Positions 25,182 through 32,872 of a DNA stretch of 64,000 nt are shown here, one piece after another. Within the stretch, counting starts at the first letter, position 1. Every line of letters starts with the position of its first letter. Under the pieces are notes generated by a model that was not told where the DNA came from, ran no database searches, and was given only the letters and a program-made list of their open reading frames with translations. This DNA comes from Ruminococcus sp. Its GTDB lineage: Bacteria > Bacillota > Clostridia > Oscillospirales > Acutalibacteraceae. The position numbers and the translations under genes were made by a program. The DNA lies in assembly GCA_004558485.1 (NCBI GenBank), contig SFCS01000006.1, positions 1 through 64,000 on the forward strand, in the 5' to 3' direction.

Positions 25182-26134
25182 AGGTCATGATGATCGGCTG
25201 CGGCAGGTGGGGCTCGCTCATCGCGTGGTATCTTTCCACCCTTTCTCACGAGGTGACGCTGTACGGACGGGAAAGCTCCGCCCATATGCAGCGGTTTTTG
25301 CGGGAGCGAAAAAATGATCTGCTGACGCTGCCGTCGTCGGTGACGCTGACGACGGGGCTTGCGGCGGCACGGGACGCCGAGGTGATCCTCATTTCCGTTC
25401 CTGCGCAGTCGCTGCGCGCGCTTTTGCGCGAGCCGACGCTGCGCGCGCTGCGGGATAAAACCTTCGTTTTGTGCATGAAGGGCATCGAGGTGGAAACGGG
25501 GATGCGGCTGTCGCAGGTAACTGCCGCCGAGGTGGATCGCTCCAATCACATCGCCGTGTGGCTCGGTCCCGGGCATGTGCAGGATTTCTATGCCGGCATC
25601 CCCAACTGCATGGTCATCGACAGCGACGAGGACGCGGTGAAATGCCGCCTCATCGACGCATTTTCCGGCAAGCTCATCCGATTTTATTACGGCGATGACA
25701 TGATCGGCAACGAGATCGGCGCGGCGGCGAAAAATGTCATCGGCATTGCCGCAGGCGTGCTGGACGGGTTGGGGCTGTCCACGCTCAAGGGTGCGCTCAT
25801 GTCCCGCGGAACGCGCGAGGTGGCAAGGCTCATCGCCGCTATGGGCGGCAACGAGCGCTCGGCATACGGGCTTTGCCACCTCGGCGACTATGAGGCGACG
25901 CTGTTTTCACCCTACAGTCACAACCGCGCCTATGGCGAAGGTCTCATCACCGGCGCGCCGATGACAAAGCTCGCCGAGGGACATCCGACCGCGGCGGCGC
26001 TGCACAAGCTGGCGGCGGAAAACGGCGTGGAAATGCCGATCGTTTCGGCGGTCTACAGCATCCTGTATGAGGGTGCTGCGCCGAAGGAGGCAATCGACCG
26101 CCTTTTTGAGCGCCGCCAGGGACAGGAGTTTTGA
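25178..26134 (+). CDS. gpsA: NAD(P)-dependent glycerol-3-phosphate dehydrogenase-like protein
   Basis: 318 aa from ATG at 25178 (AAAGGAG upstream). GpsA reduces dihydroxyacetone phosphate to sn-glycerol-3-phosphate for phospholipid synthesis. The Rossmann motif MIGCGRWGSLIA replaces the usual GxGxxG with GCGRWG. Further on are LCMKGIEVETG, the catalytic-Lys region KNVIGIAAGVLDGLGLSTLKGALMSRG and CHLGDYEATLFSPYSHNRAYG. It matches the family across its length but is diverged in several blocks, so a related specificity is possible. Confidence 0.82.
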   Translation: MKVMMIGCGRWGSLIAWYLSTLSHEVTLYGRESSAHMQRFLRERKNDLLTLPSSVTLTTGLAAARDAEVILISVPAQSLRALLREPTLRALRDKTFVLCMKGIEVETGMRLSQVTAAEVDRSNHIAVWLGPGHVQDFYAGIPNCMVIDSDEDAVKCRLIDAFSGKLIRFYYGDDMIGNEIGAAAKNVIGIAAGVLDGLGLSTLKGALMSRGTREVARLIAAMGGNERSAYGLCHLGDYEATLFSPYSHNRAYGEGLITGAPMTKLAEGHPTAAALHKLAAENGVEMPIVSAVYSILYEGAAPKEAIDRLFERRQGQEF

Positions 26135-26136
26135 CG

Positions 26137-27063
26137 ATGGAAACGGTCGGACGCTTTGCCCCGACGCCGTCGGGCAGGCTGCATCTCGGCAATGTGCTGT
26201 GCGCGCTGCTTTCGTGGCTTTCCGCGAAAAAGCAGGGCGGGCGTGTGCTGCTGCGCGTCGAGGATCTCGACACCGCCCGCTGCGGCGGCGAGACGCTCAC
26301 CCCGCTGCTTTTGGACGATCTTGCCTTTTTGGGGCTGCGCTTTGACGGCGGCTATGAAAAGGAAAACTATCAGAGCCGCCGCACGGCGGTGTATGAAAGC
26401 TATTTTGAAAAGCTGCACGCGGCGGGGCTTTTGTATCCTTGCTATTGCTCCCGCGCACAGCTGCACGCGGCGAGAGCGCCCCATGCCGCCGACGGACAGG
26501 CGGTGTATGACGGGCATTGCCGCCGCTATCTGCACGGCGAGGCGCCGCCTGCGGGGAAAGCGCCCGCCTGGCGGCTGACCGTGCCGGAGGAAACGGTGCG
26601 TTTCACCGACGGGCTGCAGGGGGACTATGCGGAAAACCTAAAGACCGCCTGCGGCGATTTTTTGGTGCGGCGGGCGGACGGCGTGTTTGCCTATCAGCTT
26701 GCGGTGGTGGTGGATGACGCGCTCACGGGCGTGAACGAGGTGGTGCGCGGCAGAGATCTTTTGTCCTCCACGCCGCGGCAGCTCTATCTCTATCGTCTGT
26801 TTGGGTTCACGCCGCCGCGGTTTTATCACATTCCGCTGCTGCTCGACGCGCACGGCAACAGACTTTCGAAGCGCGACGGTGCGCTCGACATGGGTGCGCT
26901 GCGGGAGCGCTTTTCCTCGCCGGAGCCGCTCATCGGGCTGTTGGCGCTGACGCTGGGACTTGTCGATCACTATACCCCGCTGACGGCAGAGGCGCTTTTG
27001 CCGCGCTTTGACTGGTCGCGCATCCCGAAAACCGATCTGCGTCTTGCAGATGTCAAGTGGTAA
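26137..27063 (+). CDS. gluQ: Glutamyl-Q tRNA(Asp) synthetase-like protein
   Basis: 308 aa from ATG at 26137. It is the catalytic core of a class I GluRS without the anticodon-binding domain. HIGH-type motif APTPSGRLHLGN, RVEDLDTAR, a zinc site CYC...YDGHC near 105-127 (typical of GluQ/YadB), and the KMSKS equivalent RLSKRDGALDM are visible. GluQ enzymes attach glutamate to queuosine in tRNA-Asp and are best known from proteobacteria. Full-length GluRS would be about 480 aa, so this is a genuine short paralogue, not a truncation. A terminator follows directly. Confidence 0.85.
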   Translation: METVGRFAPTPSGRLHLGNVLCALLSWLSAKKQGGRVLLRVEDLDTARCGGETLTPLLLDDLAFLGLRFDGGYEKENYQSRRTAVYESYFEKLHAAGLLYPCYCSRAQLHAARAPHAADGQAVYDGHCRRYLHGEAPPAGKAPAWRLTVPEETVRFTDGLQGDYAENLKTACGDFLVRRADGVFAYQLAVVVDDALTGVNEVVRGRDLLSSTPRQLYLYRLFGFTPPRFYHIPLLLDAHGNRLSKRDGALDMGALRERFSSPEPLIGLLALTLGLVDHYTPLTAEALLPRFDWSRIPKTDLRLADVKW

Positions 27064-27074
27064 TACATAGGGTC

Positions 27075-27108
27075 AAAACGCCACGCGAAAGCCTTCGCGC
27101 GGCGTTTT
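27075..27108 (+). terminator. Terminator after gluQ
   Basis: AAAACGCC.CGCGAA/TTCGCG.GGCGTTTT with one mismatch around AGCC, then T-rich sequence, 12 bp after the stop. It ends the rhamnosidase-to-gluQ run. Confidence 0.85.
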
Positions 27109-27253
27109 TCCGTATTTTACCATACCCCTGCCCGCATTTTACAAGGATTTACCGCGCTTTACCGCCGCGGGGAGCCGCAGCCGGCTGCCCTTTTGGAGCT
27201 TGCGGAGGACGCATTGGCGGCACAGTACGGCGGGTGAAGGTCGCCCGAAAAAA
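27109..27253. other. Intergenic stretch with a short unassigned frame
   Basis: One plus-strand frame, with no start codon, reads FTALYRRGEPQPAALLEL and ends at the TGA near 27237. It could be the tail of a decayed gene. No RNA or promoter pattern was recognised. Confidence 0.3.
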
Positions 27254-27282
27254 ATCCCTGCACGGCATTGCCGTGCAGGGAT
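27254..27282 (-). terminator. Terminator of the hydrogenase operon
   Basis: Perfect 13-bp stem ATCCCTGCACGGC/GCCGTGCAGGGAT around ATT, followed on the minus strand by a run of T. It is 24 bp after the last hydrogenase gene. Confidence 0.9.
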
Positions 27283-27305
27283 AAATTTTTGAACGGTTTT
27301 TTTGC

Positions 27306-29048
27306 TTAACGGAACTTCTTGCGGGCGGTGTAGTGCGTATGCAGCACTTCGTGCGCCTTGTGGCTGCCGAAGCTCCCAAAGTAATCCTTGTAGATCTCGA
27401 CGACCATCGGGTTCTGATGCGACTTGCGCAGCGGCATGTCGCGATCCATGTCATACAGCACCTTGGCACGCTTGGCGCGGTAGTCCTCGAAGTTGCGCAC
27501 CACGGCGGGCACGATCGGCTGACCGCCGCCGTTGATGCAGCCGCCGGGGCAGCACATGATCTCAACGAAGGTCCACGGCGCCGTGCCGTCCTTGATCATG
27601 CTCATCACATGGTTGGCAGCCGTCAGACCGCTGGCGACCGCGACTTTGACCTCAAGGCCCGCGATGTTGTAGGTCGCTTCCTTGAGACCCTCCATGCCGC
27701 GCACCTCGGTGAAGTCCACAGAGCCGTTGTCCTTGCCGGTGAGCACGTCGTTTGCCGTGCGTAGCGCCGCCTCCATCACGCCGCCGGTCGCGCCGAAAAT
27801 GACGGCAGCGCCGGTGTCCGCACCGAGCGGCATATCAAACTCTTCATCCGGCAGTGCGGTGAAGTTCAGACCTGCGCGGCGGATCATGCGGGCAAGCTCA
27901 CGGGTGGTGATGGAAATGTCTACATCCGGCATGCCGGCTGCGTCCTCATCTTCACGGGTGATCTCGAATTTCTTTGCGGTGCAGGGCATGACCGAAACCG
28001 ACACGATGTTACGCGGGTCGATGCCGTTTTTCTCGGCATAATAGGTTTTCAGAATAGCACCGAACATCTGCTGCGGGGATTTGCAGGTGGAAAGATTGGC
28101 GAGCTGATCGGGATAATACAGCTCCGCAAACTTCACCCAGCCGGGCGAGCAGGAAGTGATCATCGGCAGCACGCCGCCGTTCTTCACGCGGTGGACAAGC
28201 TCGGTCGCCTCCTCGACGATCGTCATGTCCGCACCGAAATCGGTGTCAAACACCTTGTCAAAGCCCAGTCTGCGCAGCGCGGCAACCATCTTGCCTTCGC
28301 AGGGCGTGCCGATCGGCAGCCCGAATTCCTCGCCGATCGCCGCACGGACGGCGGGAGCGGTCTGCACGAGAACGATCTTGTCCGGATCGGACAGCGCCTC
28401 GAACACCTCGGCGGTGTTGTCCTTTTCGCGCAGCGCACCGGTCGGGCAGACATTGATGCACTGACCGCAGGAGACACAGGGCACATCGCCCAGCGGCTTT
28501 TCAAACGCACACGCGATGTGGGTGTCGATGCCGCGGTCGTTCGCGCCGATGACCGACACGAACTGCTGCTGACAGGCAGCGACGCAGCGGCGGCACAGGA
28601 TGCACTTGTTGTTGTCGCGGATCATGTGCGGAGAGGACTCGTCGAGCGCATATTCCGGATGGAAGCCGTCATATTTGCCGTTGTCCTCCACACCGTAGTC
28701 GAGACACAGCTTCTGCAGCTCGCAGTTGGTGGAGCGCACGCAGGAAAGGCACTTTTTCTCATGTGTCGAGAGAATGAGCTCCAGCGTCGTCTTGCGGGCG
28801 GCGCGCACCTTGTCGGTGTTGGTCTGAATTTCCATGCCCTCGGCAACCGGATAGACACAGGCGGTTACAAGGCCGCGCGCACCGGTCGCTTCGACCACGC
28901 AGATACGGCAGGCGCCGATCTCGTTCATATCCTTCAAATAGCACAGCGTGGGGATCTCCACACCGGCAGCGTGAGCCGCTTCCAGAATGGTGGAGCCCTT
29001 CGGCACACTGACGGCAATGCCGTTCACTTTTACATTAACCATATCCAT
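27306..29048 (-). CDS. hydA: [FeFe] hydrogenase catalytic subunit (HydA/HndD type)
   Basis: 580 aa from ATG at 29048 (AAGGAG upstream). In order: [2Fe-2S] domain (CYLKDMNEIGACRIC), His/Cys [4Fe-4S] domain (HEKKCLSC...NCELQKLC), two [4Fe-4S] motifs (CILCRRCVAAC, CVSCGQCINVC), and the H-cluster domain with L1 TSCSPGW, L2 MPCTAKKFE and L3 EIMCCPGGCINGGGQP. The operon and module layout match the trimeric NAD/ferredoxin electron-bifurcating hydrogenases. L1 normally reads TSCCPGW; the second Cys, the proton-relay residue in studied enzymes, is Ser here (codon TCG). All four cluster-ligand Cys are intact. Last gene of the operon. Confidence 0.93.
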   Translation of the reverse strand: MDMVNVKVNGIAVSVPKGSTILEAAHAAGVEIPTLCYLKDMNEIGACRICVVEATGARGLVTACVYPVAEGMEIQTNTDKVRAARKTTLELILSTHEKKCLSCVRSTNCELQKLCLDYGVEDNGKYDGFHPEYALDESSPHMIRDNNKCILCRRCVAACQQQFVSVIGANDRGIDTHIACAFEKPLGDVPCVSCGQCINVCPTGALREKDNTAEVFEALSDPDKIVLVQTAPAVRAAIGEEFGLPIGTPCEGKMVAALRRLGFDKVFDTDFGADMTIVEEATELVHRVKNGGVLPMITSCSPGWVKFAELYYPDQLANLSTCKSPQQMFGAILKTYYAEKNGIDPRNIVSVSVMPCTAKKFEITREDEDAAGMPDVDISITTRELARMIRRAGLNFTALPDEEFDMPLGADTGAAVIFGATGGVMEAALRTANDVLTGKDNGSVDFTEVRGMEGLKEATYNIAGLEVKVAVASGLTAANHVMSMIKDGTAPWTFVEIMCCPGGCINGGGQPIVPAVVRNFEDYRAKRAKVLYDMDRDMPLRKSHQNPMVVEIYKDYFGSFGSHKAHEVLHTHYTARKKFR

Positions 29049-29065
29049 GACAGCACACTCCTTTC

Positions 29066-30862
29066 TTAACCTTTTTTGATCGCACCGAAGTTGCAGTTCG
29101 CCAAGCAGGCACCGCACTTGATGCATTTATCCTGATGGATGACATGCGGCTGCTTGACAGCGCCGGAGATCGCACCCACCGGGCAGTTACGGGCACACTT
29201 GGTGCAGCCCTTACATTTCTCTGCGTCAATGGTGAATTGCAGCAGATCCTTGCAGACGCCGGCGGGACATTTTTTGTCCACCACATGCGCAATGTACTCG
29301 TCGCGGAAGAATTTCAGCGTGGACAGCACGGGGTTGGGCGCCGTCTGGCCGAGACCGCACAGCGAGTTGTTTTTGATGTAATAGCACAGCTCCTCCAGCT
29401 CGTCGATGTCCTTGAGCGTGCCGTTGCCCTTGGTGATCTTGTCGAGCTTTTCAAGCAGACGCTTTGTGCCGACGCGGCAGGGCGTACATTTGCCGCAGGA
29501 TTCGTCAACGGTGAATTCAAGGAAGAATTTTGCCATGTCGACCATACAGGTGTCCTCGTCCATGACGATAAGGCCGCCCGAGCCCATCATGCAGCCGATG
29601 GCGATGAGGTTGTCATAGTCCACGGGCGTGTCGATGAGGGAAGCGGGGATACAGCCGCCGGACGGGCCGCCGGTCTGTGCCGCCTTGAACTTCTTGCCGT
29701 TCGGGATGCCGCCGCCGATGTCCTCGATGATTTCGCGCAGCGTCGTGCCCATCGGGATCTCCACAAGGCCGGTGTGCTTGATTTTGCCGCCGAGGGCAAA
29801 GACCTTGGTGCCCTTGGATTTCTCCGTGCCCATGGATGCGAACCACTCGGCGCCGCGCAGAATGATCTGCGGCACATTGGCGAAGGTCTCAACATTATTT
29901 TCAACGGTCGGGGACTGATACAGACCCTTCACCGCCGGATACGGCGGACGCGGGCGCGGCTCGCCGCGGTTGCCCTCGATGGAGGTCATGAGCGCGGTCT
30001 CCTCGCCGCACACGAACGCGCCGGCGCCGAGACGGATATGCAGGTCGAAGTCGAAGCCGGAATTGAAGATGTTTTTGCCGAGCAGGCCGTATTCGCGCGC
30101 CTGCTCAATGGCAATCTGCAGACGGGCAACGGCGATCGGATACTCCGCACGGACATAAACATAGCCCTCGGTCGCGCCGATGGCATAGCCCGCGATCGCC
30201 ATCGCCTCGATGACGGTGTGCGGATCGCCTTCCAGGACGGAACGGTCCATGAACGCGCCGGGGTCGCCCTCGTCGGCGTTGCAGACGACATACTTCTGCG
30301 GCGCTTTGTTCGGCGCGGTCAGCGCCCATTTTCTGCCGGTCGGGAAGCCGCCGCCGCCTCTGCCGCGCAGACCGGAGTCGGTGATCACCTTAATGACCTC
30401 CTCCGGTGTCATCTCGGTCAGCACCTTGCCCAGAGCGGCATAGCCGTCCATGGCGATATATTCGTCGATGTTTTCGGGGTTGATGACGCCGCAGTTGCGC
30501 AGCACGACGCGGTTCTGCGTCTTGTAGAACGCGGTGTCGTTGAGGGAGACATTGCCCTCGACCGGTTCGTCCGAGCCGGTGTCGTTGTAGACAAGGCGCT
30601 CGACGATCCTGCCCTTGAGCAGATGCTCGGACACGATCTCCGGCACATCGTTTGCCGTCACGCGGCTGTAGAAGGTGCCGTCGGGATGGATGATGACGAC
30701 CGGACCGAGCGCGCAGAGACCGAAGCAGCCGGTCTGCACGATTTTGATCTCTTCGGAAAGACCGTTTTTCTCGATGGCGTCCCTGAACGCCTCCTGGATT
30801 GCTTTACTGCCCGAGGAGGTACAGCCGGTACCGCCGCAGATCAGCACATGAGTACGAATCAT
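29066..30862 (-). CDS. hydB: Hydrogenase NuoF-like flavoprotein subunit (HydB/HndC type)
   Basis: 598 aa. An N-terminal thioredoxin-like [2Fe-2S] domain (CGGTGCTSSG, TGCFGLCALGP) precedes the NADH/FMN domain (GLRGRGGGGFPTGRKW, NADEGDPGAFMDR, ESCGKCTPCRVGTKRL for its [4Fe-4S] centre) and two C-terminal ferredoxin clusters (CKGCTKCARNC, CIKCGACLANC). In bifurcating hydrogenases this subunit holds the FMN that exchanges electrons with NAD(P)H and, together with the other subunits, ferredoxin. It is 17 bp from the catalytic subunit. Confidence 0.95.
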   Translation of the reverse strand: MIRTHVLICGGTGCTSSGSKAIQEAFRDAIEKNGLSEEIKIVQTGCFGLCALGPVVIIHPDGTFYSRVTANDVPEIVSEHLLKGRIVERLVYNDTGSDEPVEGNVSLNDTAFYKTQNRVVLRNCGVINPENIDEYIAMDGYAALGKVLTEMTPEEVIKVITDSGLRGRGGGGFPTGRKWALTAPNKAPQKYVVCNADEGDPGAFMDRSVLEGDPHTVIEAMAIAGYAIGATEGYVYVRAEYPIAVARLQIAIEQAREYGLLGKNIFNSGFDFDLHIRLGAGAFVCGEETALMTSIEGNRGEPRPRPPYPAVKGLYQSPTVENNVETFANVPQIILRGAEWFASMGTEKSKGTKVFALGGKIKHTGLVEIPMGTTLREIIEDIGGGIPNGKKFKAAQTGGPSGGCIPASLIDTPVDYDNLIAIGCMMGSGGLIVMDEDTCMVDMAKFFLEFTVDESCGKCTPCRVGTKRLLEKLDKITKGNGTLKDIDELEELCYYIKNNSLCGLGQTAPNPVLSTLKFFRDEYIAHVVDKKCPAGVCKDLLQFTIDAEKCKGCTKCARNCPVGAISGAVKQPHVIHQDKCIKCGACLANCNFGAIKKG

Positions 30863-30879
30863 AGTGTTTACCTCCTCTT

Positions 30880-31251
30880 TTATGCCTGCCCGTTACCGAT
30901 CGTATAGTCAACGACCGGCTTGCCGCCTTTTAAGTGTTCCTCAATGACGCGCGCGACCTTGTCGGCGGTCATCTTGACATAGGTCACCTTGTCCTTGCCC
31001 GCCTCAAATACCTCCACGATCGGCTCATACTGGCAAAGACCGATGCAGCCGGTCTGCGTGACCGTGATGCTGCCGGCAAGACCCGCCGCATTCACGCCCT
31101 CGACAAACGCGTTCAGCACCGGACGCGCGCCGGCGGCAATGCCGCAGGTCGCCATGCCGACCACCACGCGCTTTTCACCGGAATCGCTGCGCAGCGCGAC
31201 CTTGTCATGCATCTTATCGCGAATTGCCTGAAGTTCTGCTAAGGTTTTCAT
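30880..31251 (-). CDS. Thioredoxin-like [2Fe-2S] ferredoxin subunit (HndB type)
   Basis: 123 aa. Ferredoxin fold with Cys ligands in MATCGIAAGA and TQTGCIGLCQYEP, the four-Cys pattern of HndB and of the N-terminal domain of NuoF-like subunits. It probably carries electrons within the hydrogenase complex or to a partner. It lies 17 bp before hydB and 24 bp after the HATPase gene. Confidence 0.9.
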   Translation of the reverse strand: MKTLAELQAIRDKMHDKVALRSDSGEKRVVVGMATCGIAAGARPVLNAFVEGVNAAGLAGSITVTQTGCIGLCQYEPIVEVFEAGKDKVTYVKMTADKVARVIEEHLKGGKPVVDYTIGNGQA

Positions 31252-31275
31252 AGGAATTCTTCCCTTCGTAAGAAT

Positions 31276-31830
31276 TTACTGATTTATAGACTGGTATTGC
31301 TCACGCAAATAGCCCTCAATCCATTTGAGTACCTCATAGGTGTCGAGCGGCACATCCCCCAGCACCTCCCGCAGCTGCCGCGTGTCCAGCGTGACAGTGC
31401 CGGCGTCGGTGCGATGGGAAAAGGCAAGCTCTTCTTGCGGATGCCCCTGTATCAGGGTCAAAAGCGTCGCGGTCACATCGCCCAGAGGCATACAGTCGAT
31501 GTGATCGGTGTGAAAGGTCGCGCGCACGGTCGTGCCGTGACCGTCGGGACATTGCGCCGCCGTGCGGGAAGTGACGGTGAGCGTTCCGCCCGTCTGCTCC
31601 GCCTCCAGCTTCAGGAGCGGCAGCCCCAGCCCCACCCTGCGGGTGGTGCGGGTGGTATAAAACGGGTCGGTCACCCGACGGACGGTCTCGGCGTCCATGC
31701 CGCAGCCGTCGTCCGTAATTTCGATCGTCAGCACATTGCCCGCCTGCGTCAGCGACACGGTGATGAGCGTTGCGCCCGCCTTCACGGAATTTTCCGCAAT
31801 GTCGAGAATGTTGAGCGAAAGCTCCTTCAT
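31276..31830 (-). CDS. Stand-alone HATPase protein in the hydrogenase operon
   Basis: 184 aa from ATG at 31830 (GGGAGGGAG upstream). It has a histidine-kinase-type GHKL ATP-binding fold without a dimerisation or phospho-His domain: N box DIAENSVKAGAT, G1 DDGCGMD, F box DPFYTTR and G2 RRVGLGLPLLK. The C-terminal 60 aa (DVTATLLTLIQ...) is helical and unassigned. The partner is not evident; anti-sigma or redox-signalling roles are conceivable. Its start overlaps the PHP gene stop (ATGA). Confidence 0.85.
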   Translation of the reverse strand: MKELSLNILDIAENSVKAGATLITVSLTQAGNVLTIEITDDGCGMDAETVRRVTDPFYTTRTTRRVGLGLPLLKLEAEQTGGTLTVTSRTAAQCPDGHGTTVRATFHTDHIDCMPLGDVTATLLTLIQGHPQEELAFSHRTDAGTVTLDTRQLREVLGDVPLDTYEVLKWIEGYLREQYQSINQ

Positions 31831-32546
31831 CGGTCTCCCTCCCGCAAGCGTTCGATGAGCCTTTTTGCCGGATCGCCGTCGGCAAGCTCCAAAGTGTTTG
31901 CCTTGTCGCGGATGTCCCACAGATAGTGCGCATCCGAGCTGATGATCACCGTCTGCGGCAGCGTCATTTTCGCTCGCAGCGGCGGCTCCTTTTCGCCGTC
32001 GTGCAGCTCGACGCAGGAAAACCGCGGCGTGTCCGGCAGCATGCCGAGCACGGCAAGGATGCCGTTTGCCTCGCGGTCGATGTGCGCAGGATAGCACACA
32101 CCGTGATATTTTGCCGCGAGCGGCACGCTCTCGTCGAGCGAAACGCCCGTCGCGTTGGAAAGCAGGTGCTCCTCAACGCCGAGAACATTGTCCGCAGCAT
32201 CCGTGAGCAGCTGCTCCCCGAAGATGTCGGGGCGGTTTTTGATCCGCACCCGCCGCGTGTCGATCTCCTCGTCGAATGCCAAAGCGTCCGAGAGCGTCGG
32301 GAACAGGCAGACCATGTGGATATCCTCCGCCGTGGTCAGCTCCATCCCCGCAACGGGGATGATGCCCATTTCCGCTGCCGCCTCAAAAAACGCAGGGCAG
32401 TTGCGACAGGTGTTGTGATCCGTCAATGCCATGAGCTGCAGCCCCGCCAGCTTGCCGACGCCCGCCAGGTTGCGCGGCGTGTTGTCGTTGTCGGCGCAGG
32501 GGGACAGACAGGAATGGAGGTGCAGATCGTAATAAAAGCGGCTCAT
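31827..32546 (-). CDS. PHP-domain phosphoesterase
   Basis: 239 aa. Begins DLHLHSCLSPC, the PHP metal motif I (HxH); GVGKLAGLQLMALTDHN, GMELTT, YPAHIDREANGI and ISSDAHYLWDI supply the other metal histidines and acids. PHP proteins hydrolyse phosphoesters such as nucleotides or DNA ends. The substrate is unknown; the setting suggests a small regulatory phosphate compound. It overlaps both neighbours by 4 bp, so its dosage is coupled to theirs. Confidence 0.88.
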   Translation of the reverse strand: MSRFYYDLHLHSCLSPCADNDNTPRNLAGVGKLAGLQLMALTDHNTCRNCPAFFEAAAEMGIIPVAGMELTTAEDIHMVCLFPTLSDALAFDEEIDTRRVRIKNRPDIFGEQLLTDAADNVLGVEEHLLSNATGVSLDESVPLAAKYHGVCYPAHIDREANGILAVLGMLPDTPRFSCVELHDGEKEPPLRAKMTLPQTVIISSDAHYLWDIRDKANTLELADGDPAKRLIERLREGDR

Positions 32547-32872
32547 GAGAGCGCCGCGTGCAGCCGCAGAGCGGTCTCATAGGCGCCATAGGTGCTCAAA
32601 AGCACATTGACGCCCTTTTCGGCGGCAAGAGCCGCCATGCCCTCGTCCGGCTGTACACCCTCCGCCAGCACCACACAGGCGGCGTCACACAGCGCCGCCA
32701 CCGCCGGCACATTGCGGTTGGACATAATGGTGATCCAGACATTGCCCTCGCGGGCACGCCCCATCACCCAACTCAAAAGATCGCCGATATACACGCCGTC
32801 GGCAACGCGCTCCGGCTGCGGCAGCGCCGCAGCGGAAAATCCCGAAAGCGCCGCAAGCTCACGCACCGTCAT
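32543..32872 (-). CDS. DRTGG-domain protein 2
   Basis: 109 aa. The second of two adjacent ATGs (32872) was chosen because GAGGAGG is spaced for it. DRTGG fold features: VADGVYIGDLLSWVMGRA, VWITIMSNRNVPAVAALCDAACVVLAEG, PDEGMAALAAEKGVNVLLS. DRTGG domains occur in phosphotransacetylases and CBS proteins and may bind a nucleotide or acyl phosphate. The start lies 14 nt inside the preceding hydrogenase-like gene. A paralogue is encoded at 34597-34953. Confidence 0.8.
   Translation of the reverse strand: MTVRELAALSGFSAAALPQPERVADGVYIGDLLSWVMGRAREGNVWITIMSNRNVPAVAALCDAACVVLAEGVQPDEGMAALAAEKGVNVLLSTYGAYETALRLHAALS

Noticed and set aside
27109..27253. A gene in the gap between gluQ and the hydrogenase operon
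   Set aside because: The only protein-like frame has no start codon or RBS and is under 45 codons; at most a remnant.
29135..30907. A 590-codon frame antisense to the NuoF-like subunit
   Set aside because: The minus-strand protein has all Fe-S and flavin motifs; the plus-strand reading has none.
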